DNA from: HRBIN15 sp039630445
Lineage (GTDB): Bacteria > Armatimonadota > Fimbriimonadia > Fimbriimonadales > GBS-DC
Direction of reading: 5' to 3'
Assembly (NCBI GenBank): GCA_039630445.1
Contig: JBCNVA010000002.1
Coordinates: 1 to 26,928 of the forward strand
Length of the DNA stretch: 26,928 nt
Shown: positions 23,019 to 26,928 of the stretch, piece after piece
How positions within the stretch are numbered: position 1 is the stretch's first letter
Layout: the number at the start of each line of letters is the position of its first letter
The notes under the pieces: model-generated
Seen by the model: the letters and a program-made list of their open reading frames with translations, nothing else
Told to the model about the DNA's origin: nothing
The model's database searches: none
Translations under genes and position numbers: made by a program

Positions 23019-24134
23019 TTACTCGCTCTCGGTCAGATACTGCACGCCTAAATGGATAAACGCCTCACGCTCCACGCCAGGGGGCAACTCATAGCGGCGG
23101 GCGAACTCACGCCACTCCTCAACAAGGGTCAGGCGTCGTTCGCCGTCCTCGCCCGTGCTGGAAATAGCCCGTGCCTCGCGATACATGCGCAGATCCAAAT
23201 AATAGTGCAACGCCCGCGCCCGCAACTCGCGCAGCAGGTTCCCGTCCAGTCCCGTGCGTTGCTCAGGCATCAGGTTGTAAATCCGCTGACGCACAATCGC
23301 ATGGGTGATATCGACCGATTCGGCGCGCTCTTGAATCGCGTGGTTGATCTCGGTGGCGGTCAACTCCCGTGCATCGATAGGCGGCAGGTCATACACGGGG
23401 CGTGTGCGAATGGTCAGGAACTGGTGCTGGCGCGTTGCCGTGTCGTAAAGGACAAATCCTTTGGGCTTGCCCACCTCCTCCCAGATATTGGTACTGGTGA
23501 ACTCAGTCGCACCCGCATAGATGGCATTCGGGGCAACAGGCGTGTAGAGATGCCAGTCGCCCAGCGCGATATAGTCCCAGTTCTCATTCAGAATCTGCTG
23601 TCGCGACACGGGTCGCTCGATGGCAAAAGAGGTTAGCCCTTCCAGAATGCCGTGCAATAAGAGTAGGTTGACCTCCGCGTTCGGGTTGGGTTCGATGCGC
23701 GTCGTTTGCAAGGCGTGGATGCCGCGGGAGGGGATGCAAAGTGCGTGCAGCGTTCCGAGGGTGAGGCTTTCGATCTTCTCTTCGACGACAAGCACGCCGG
23801 GAATATGGGTAAAAAGTCGCAGGATGCTGCTGCTCTCGGAGGAGCGGGGCGTTTCGTGATTGCCCGCGATGAGAATTAGTGGGGCGCCATGTCGTTCCTG
23901 TTGTAGCCGGCTTAGCAACCGATAGGCATGCACGAGGCTATAGTTGGGTGGGCGCACCGAGTGGAACAGGTCGCCCGTGATCACAATCAGGTCGGGCTGC
24001 TGCTCCACCGCGAGGCGTAACGCCTCCCGAAACGCCTGCAGCACATCCCACTCCCGCTGGTTGATACCCTGCGGGGTCAGACGGCTGTAGGCGCGATAAC
24101 CCAGATGGACATCGCTGAGATGTGCAATTCGCAT
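23019..24134 (-). CDS. SbcD/Mre11-like metallophosphoesterase (DNA nuclease)
   Basis: 371 aa. It is likely a Mn-dependent DNA exo/endonuclease subunit. Phosphoesterase motifs are in order: SDVHLG, VITGDLFHS, IAGNHETP, LLLHGILEG and ALGDWHLYTP. In the last motif Asp replaces the first His of the usual GHxH. The C-terminal part (LLRELRARALHYYLDL...) is helical and may form the capping or partner-binding region. It starts 2 nt after the stop of the coiled-coil gene with a weak ribosome-binding site. The ATPase partner SbcC/Rad50 is not adjacent; the 183-aa coiled-coil protein upstream is far too short and has no Walker motifs. Confidence 0.88.
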   Translation of the reverse strand: MRIAHLSDVHLGYRAYSRLTPQGINQREWDVLQAFREALRLAVEQQPDLIVITGDLFHSVRPPNYSLVHAYRLLSRLQQERHGAPLILIAGNHETPRSSESSSILRLFTHIPGVLVVEEKIESLTLGTLHALCIPSRGIHALQTTRIEPNPNAEVNLLLLHGILEGLTSFAIERPVSRQQILNENWDYIALGDWHLYTPVAPNAIYAGATEFTSTNIWEEVGKPKGFVLYDTATRQHQFLTIRTRPVYDLPPIDARELTATEINHAIQERAESVDITHAIVRQRIYNLMPEQRTGLDGNLLRELRARALHYYLDLRMYREARAISSTGEDGERRLTLVEEWREFARRYELPPGVEREAFIHLGVQYLTESE

Positions 24135-24136
24135 AT

Positions 24137-24688
24137 TTAGCGTCGTGCGCCTACCCGCTGCTTGAGATGATCCTCCAAATACACCTTGCCGTTCTGGACG
24201 GTACTCATCACTTTGGCGAGGGCGCCCTCCAGTTGGGTGAGAACCTCGTAGGCATACTCATCGGCGCCCTGACGGATTTGCTGCGCTTTCTGGCGGGCGG
24301 TTTCGATCATTTCGCGGGCTTGTGCCTCTGCCAGTTGATACACCTCCGTTTGCGAGAGCATGCGCTCCTGCTCAGCACGGGCGCGTTCCAGCATCGCCTC
24401 CGCTTCCCGCCGTGCCTGCTCGATGATGCGCTGCGCCTCCTGCTGCGCCTGCTCCAGTGTCGCCCGTGCTTCCATCTGCGCACCGCCCATCAGCCGATCC
24501 GAGTCGCGCAGCACCCGCTCCGCCTTGTCCAGATCGGAAGGTAGGTTCGCCAAGATCTGCTGTACCAAGTTGAGACATTCGCCCTTGTTCAGCCCGAACA
24601 CGATGGGACCAAAGCTACGGCTCTTTTCAAGCATCTGATCCAGCTCACGCAGCCATCGCCTAATCGTGATGACATCCGTGTTCATCAT
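24137..24688 (-). CDS. Coiled-coil protein (V/F-ATPase-stalk or DivIVA-like), unknown role
   Basis: 183 aa, cytoplasmic by sequence. Residues about 60-145 are a continuous Glu/Gln/Arg/Ala coiled coil (QAQQEAQRIIEQARREAEAM and similar heptads), the kind seen in ATP-synthase b subunits and DivIVA-like proteins. The N-terminal 50 residues (RRWLRELDQMLEKSRSFGP, VFGLNKGECLNLVQQIL) look like a small helical domain. There is no membrane segment, which argues against an F0 b subunit. GGAGG lies 8 nt before the ATG at 24688; the next Met (24685) is also possible. It heads the cluster with sbcD, the SMR gene and murJ. Confidence 0.72.
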   Translation of the reverse strand: MMNTDVITIRRWLRELDQMLEKSRSFGPIVFGLNKGECLNLVQQILANLPSDLDKAERVLRDSDRLMGGAQMEARATLEQAQQEAQRIIEQARREAEAMLERARAEQERMLSQTEVYQLAEAQAREMIETARQKAQQIRQGADEYAYEVLTQLEGALAKVMSTVQNGKVYLEDHLKQRVGARR

Positions 24689-24812
24689 CGCCCGGTCCTC
24701 CATTCAACTTGTGTGTTAGGCGAGACGCTGCCAAGCCACCCACTGTCTGTTTGCTATTTTGCCTGAAATATTCGGCTCGCCAGACGGCTCGCCCACCGCT
24801 TGGATTCGCCTT

Positions 24813-25334
24813 TTAGCGATTCGCTCCTGCTGGCGACGCGGCAAATTTCCCTTGCAGACGGGCATGGACATTCGGGGGTACTAACTGGCTCACATCGCCT
24901 CCCAGACGCGCTACCTCCTTCACGATGGACGAGGAGAGGAAGGCGTATTGCTGATGCGTCATCAGGAAGCAGGTGTCCACCTCCGGGGCAAGCTGGCGGT
25001 TCATGGTCGCCATCTGAAACTCATATTCGAAGTCCGACACGGCGCGCAGCCCGCGCACAATCGCGCATGCACCTACCTCCTGCGCGAAACGCGCCAGCAG
25101 CCCCTGCAGCTGCATCACGCGCACATTGGGCAGGTGGTTGCAGCATTCCTGCAGCATCTCCACACGCTCCTGCAAGCTGAACAGAGGCTTCTTATCGGTA
25201 TTGACCGCAACGGCGACGATGAGTTCATCGAACAGCTGCGCCGCGCGCACAATCACATCCACATGCCCCAGAGTGGGTGGGTCGAAACTGCCCGGATAGA
25301 CCGCCCGTCGCACCGTTTTGCTCGCGTCTGCCAT
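24813..25334 (-). CDS. coaD: Phosphopantetheine adenylyltransferase
   Basis: 173 aa (family about 160). It transfers AMP to 4'-phosphopantetheine, the penultimate step of coenzyme A synthesis, in the cytoplasm. AVYPGSFDPPTLGHVDVI carries the TxGH nucleotidyltransferase motif; VNTDKKPLFSLQERVEML, AIVRGLRAVSDFEYEFQMA and the ISSTxVRE-like LSSSIVKEVA are also present. The ATG at 25334 is chosen. No ribosome-binding site is present and TACACT lies 7 nt upstream, suggesting a leaderless message. The frame continues to 25388 but that part is G/C-run sequence. Confidence 0.95.
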   Translation of the reverse strand: MADASKTVRRAVYPGSFDPPTLGHVDVIVRAAQLFDELIVAVAVNTDKKPLFSLQERVEMLQECCNHLPNVRVMQLQGLLARFAQEVGACAIVRGLRAVSDFEYEFQMATMNRQLAPEVDTCFLMTHQQYAFLSSSIVKEVARLGGDVSQLVPPNVHARLQGKFAASPAGANR

Positions 25335-25341
25335 CGGCAAG

Positions 25342-25347
25342 AGTGTA
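25342..25347 (-). promoter_or_regulatory. -10 element of coaD, apparently leaderless
   Basis: TACACT preceded by GGGG and ending 7 nt before the coaD ATG. Upstream on this strand is a series of G-runs and T-runs. Confidence 0.45.
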
Positions 25348-25436
25348 CCCCACCCACCCCCTCGAAAAAATCCCGGAAAATCCCCCAAAAAACCCCCGAT
25401 TCGCCCTCGAAAAAGGGCAAATTCCCCCCTTGGCCC

Positions 25437-25466
25437 TTGACAAAGCCGTCATCGATGTGCTATAAT
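25437..25466 (+). promoter_or_regulatory. Strong sigma-70-type promoter of the structured RNA
   Basis: TTGACA (25437-25442), an 18-nt spacer, and TATAAT (25461-25466) with an extended -10 TGC just before it. It is the closest match to consensus in the window. The start point is predicted near 25471-25474. Confidence 0.88.
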
Positions 25467-25470
25467 ATAG

Positions 25471-25805
25471 GGCGGTTATCGGGGAAACCCGATAACCTCA
25501 GCCCGAGCTGAGGCAGGTGTCCCTGCTGTTGGGAGCCTTGCAAGGAAGTATCCGGCGTCGGTTGCGCCGGCGATCGACAAAGGATACAGACCGAGCAAGG
25601 AGTAACGCGCCAAAGCCTGTGCCCCAGCATTAGGCAGAGGCGCGGGCAGCAGATAGGAACCGCTTCGAGCAGACCGCTCACTCTTGGAGTGGCGGCGCCT
25701 AAGGATCGGCAGCAATGTCGGTCGAGGCACCGAGCCTGCAAGGCGGCGGCATGCAGAGCGGAACCGAAAAGGGCAGACCGCTCAGCTCGGGCACTTTTTT
25801 ATTTT
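25471..25805 (+). ncRNA. Unrecognised structured RNA or long leader (~335 nt)
   Basis: It begins just after the strong promoter and ends in a U-tract. Helices seen are: 25474-25483/25488-25497 (10 bp, GAAA tetraloop); 25501-25512/25781-25792 (12 bp perfect, joining both ends); 25536-25541/25595-25600 enclosing 25548-25553/25582-25587 (6 bp each) and a GGCG/CGCC hairpin; 25606-25611/25639-25644 enclosing an 8-bp hairpin with loop CCCA; and 25674-25695 (9 bp, one bulge). A 25-nt module occurs at 25656-25680 and 25760-25784, 19 of 25 identical. No hallmark of RNase P RNA (GAGGAAAGTCC), SRP RNA (GGAAGCAGCC), tmRNA or known riboswitches was found. No convincing ORF on the plus strand fills it. The gene at 25814 starts 8 nt later, so it could be a cis-regulator or an independent RNA. 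Confidence 0.75.
25781..25805 (+). terminator. U-tract after the closing helix of the structured RNA
   Basis: CTCAGCTCGGGC (25781-25792) is the 3' arm of the long-range helix and is followed by AC, six T, A and four T. It would act as an intrinsic terminator only if the 5' arm at 25501-25512 is free; that arm can instead form its own hairpin (25496-25513, 7 bp, loop CCGA). Confidence 0.55.
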
Positions 25806-25813
25806 AACTCGCG

Positions 25814-26878
25814 ATGCGACGCTGGCTCCTTTATGCAATCGGAATTCTCGCGGTCTTGCTGACTGGGTGTCAGCCGCGTTTGGTCTCCTCACCCGCCCTA
25901 CAACCGCCTCCGAAAGGCACGCTGCAAATCACTTTCTTTGATGTGGGGCAGGGCGATGCCGCGCTCATCCAATTCCCGAATGGCAAGACGATGCTTGTAG
26001 ATGGGGGTCCACCCGAATCGGCAGCCGTGCTGATGGGCAAACTACGCCAGCTGAAAGTCGCCCGCATCGACTACCTTGTCGCCAGCCATCCGCACAGCGA
26101 CCATATCGGTGGGTTCGTCAAAATCCTCAACACGCTGTCCGTGGGTGAGGTGTGGGATACAGGCTTCGTGTACGACTCGCCCATCTATCTGGACTATCTG
26201 CGCACGATCAAGCGTCGCGGCATAAAGTTCCGCACAGTCGGTAGGGGCTATTCGCTCAACCCAGCACCCAATTGTCAGATTGAGGTGTTCGCGCCGAGTC
26301 AGCCATTCCTGCGCGGCACGCGCTCCGACGCGAATAACGCCAGCCTCGTGATGCGCCTGCGTTGCGGCAAAGTGCGGGTGCTGTTCACAGGCGACATCGA
26401 GCGGGAGGGTCGGACGCGGCTCTACCGACAAGGGGCCGATTTGCGTGCGGAGGTGCTGAAGGTCTCGCATCACGGCTCCTATAACGGCACCGATATGGCG
26501 TTGTTGAACCGCGTTCGCCCGCGAATTGCCATCATCTCTTGCGGGTTCAGAAATCTGTATGGACATCCGCACAGGGAAGCGTTGCAAGCGTTGCAGCGGG
26601 CGGGCGTGACGGTCTACCGCACCGACCTGCATGGCGACATCACCGTGAGGGTTCAAAGCGATCGGCTGCAGGTATTCACCACGCGCAAGGGAACACCCGC
26701 TCCGACGCCCATAGCCTCTGCAGGGAAAGCCGCTTTTATCGGCAACCGCAAAACCCAAGTCTATCACGCGCCCGATTGCGCCCGGCTGCCCAAGCCCGAA
26801 AATCGGGTCTACTTCCAAAGCCTTGAGGAGGCGGAACGGGCAGGCTATCGCCCCCATAAGGAGTGTGTGGAGAACTAA
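25814..26878 (+). CDS. ComEC-like metallo-beta-lactamase-fold lipoprotein with Ada-like Zn domain
   Basis: 354 aa. Residues 1-19 are a lipoprotein signal (MRRWLLYAIGILAVLL, lipobox LTGC, Cys19). Residues about 36-285 match the C-terminal hydrolase domain of ComEC: FFDVGQGDAALI, MLVDGG, ASHPHSDHIGG (HxHxDH), FTGDIE and LKVSHHGSYNG. The usual competence channel is not part of this protein. Residues about 306-354 resemble the Ada-type metal-binding module found at the end of many secreted nucleases (QVYHAPDCARLP, ENRVYF, AGYRPHKEC), with His where a Cys is usual in RPCKxC. It is likely a membrane-anchored phosphodiesterase or nuclease on the outer face. No Shine-Dalgarno motif precedes the ATG, which lies 8 nt after the U-tract of the structured RNA. 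Confidence 0.88.
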   Translation: MRRWLLYAIGILAVLLTGCQPRLVSSPALQPPPKGTLQITFFDVGQGDAALIQFPNGKTMLVDGGPPESAAVLMGKLRQLKVARIDYLVASHPHSDHIGGFVKILNTLSVGEVWDTGFVYDSPIYLDYLRTIKRRGIKFRTVGRGYSLNPAPNCQIEVFAPSQPFLRGTRSDANNASLVMRLRCGKVRVLFTGDIEREGRTRLYRQGADLRAEVLKVSHHGSYNGTDMALLNRVRPRIAIISCGFRNLYGHPHREALQALQRAGVTVYRTDLHGDITVRVQSDRLQVFTTRKGTPAPTPIASAGKAAFIGNRKTQVYHAPDCARLPKPENRVYFQSLEEAERAGYRPHKECVEN

Positions 26879-26902
26879 CTTGTTGGGTTAATATTAGGCT
26901 CG

Positions 26903-26928
26903 ATGAGCAAGCGATGGCGGCTGGGGCT
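26903..26928 (+). CDS. Possible start of a further gene (cut by window end)
   Basis: An ATG opens a frame (MSKRWRLG...) that runs off the window. TAATAT lies 8 nt upstream with no ribosome-binding site, the same pattern as the putative leaderless genes thiD and coaD. Only eight codons are visible, so the call is weak. Confidence 0.3.

Noticed and set aside
24704..24812. Regulatory RNA or terminator between coaD and the coiled-coil gene
   Set aside because: Only a short direct repeat (CGGCTCGCC twice) and a weak palindrome are seen; no convincing hairpin with a T-tract and no clear promoter.
25652..25664. T-box-like GGAACCGC segment
   Set aside because: The full T-box sequence AGGGTGGNACCGCG and stem I motifs are missing, and the downstream gene is not an amino-acid gene.
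25460..25741. Minus-strand open frames over the structured RNA
   Set aside because: They have no ribosome-binding site or recognisable protein, lie opposite a strong promoter, and are explained by the paired RNA sequence.
25471..25805. RNase P RNA, SRP RNA or 6S RNA
   Set aside because: GAGGAAAGTCC and the other RNase P core sequences are absent (only a loose AAGGAAGTATCC), the SRP tetraloop region is absent, and the fold is not a single long bulged rod as in 6S.

Overview
The window is about 27 kb of GC-rich, gene-dense bacterial chromosome. It most likely comes from a member of the Armatimonadota, probably a thermophile. The main clue is the prepilin-like protein at 2919-3728: its FTLIELLVVIAIIA N-terminus runs straight into FPVFAQAREKARQ, a signature I associate with the many DUF1559-like pseudopilins of that phylum. 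The CRISPR repeat type (ending GGGATTGAAAC), apparently leaderless promoters and the absence of recognisable insertion sequences fit but prove nothing. The phylum assignment is an inference.

Layout. Positions 1-611 are the trailer end of a CRISPR array whose leader and cas genes lie outside the window. It is followed by an exported ceramidase-like hydrolase fused to an SCP2 lipid-binding domain (698-2284), a fold-back repeat (2310-2482), a cold-shock protein (minus), a pseudopilin (minus), a second fold-back repeat (3775-3928) and a small membrane protein. From 7676 down to 4166 (minus) one apparent transcription unit begins with tmRNA (ssrA) and continues through a DUF2203 protein, galactokinase and two ABC-2 permeases. 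Upstream of it on the same strand lie a lipoprotein alpha/beta hydrolase and a long-type RmlA nucleotidyltransferase with overlapping ends. On the plus strand thiD and a nucleoside-type ABC ATPase form a pair (9933-12263). A 587-aa membrane protein (minus) and a YkgJ-like Cys-rich protein (plus) diverge from one palindromic -10 element. A nucleotidyltransferase/phosphomannomutase-like fusion (14754-17261) converges on the apparent rpsO-pnp-glpX cluster (minus, 20868 to 17258). Next comes a minus-strand cluster: coiled-coil protein, SbcD-like nuclease, Gdx-type SMR exporter, MurJ. coaD (minus) closes the housekeeping part.

The most unusual element is at 25467-25805. A near-consensus promoter (TTGACA, 18 nt, extended -10 TATAAT) drives a roughly 335-nt RNA with many GC-rich helices, a 12-bp perfect helix joining its two ends, a U-tract directly after that helix, and an internal 25-nt module present twice. 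It has no hallmark I can recognise of RNase P RNA, SRP RNA, 6S RNA, tmRNA or a known riboswitch. It ends 8 nt before a lipoprotein ComEC-like metallo-beta-lactamase gene that has no Shine-Dalgarno sequence. It is either a new stand-alone structured RNA or a long leader controlling that gene by termination.

Functional themes: sugar activation and gluconeogenesis (GalK, RmlA, GDP-mannose-type fusion, GlpX), envelope building (MurJ, pseudopilin, lipoproteins), cofactor synthesis (ThiD, CoaD) and RNA and translation housekeeping (ssrA, rpsO, pnp, csp). Three transport entries are incomplete in the window: the ABC-2 permeases lack an ATPase, the nucleoside-type ATPase lacks permeases, and SbcD lacks SbcC.
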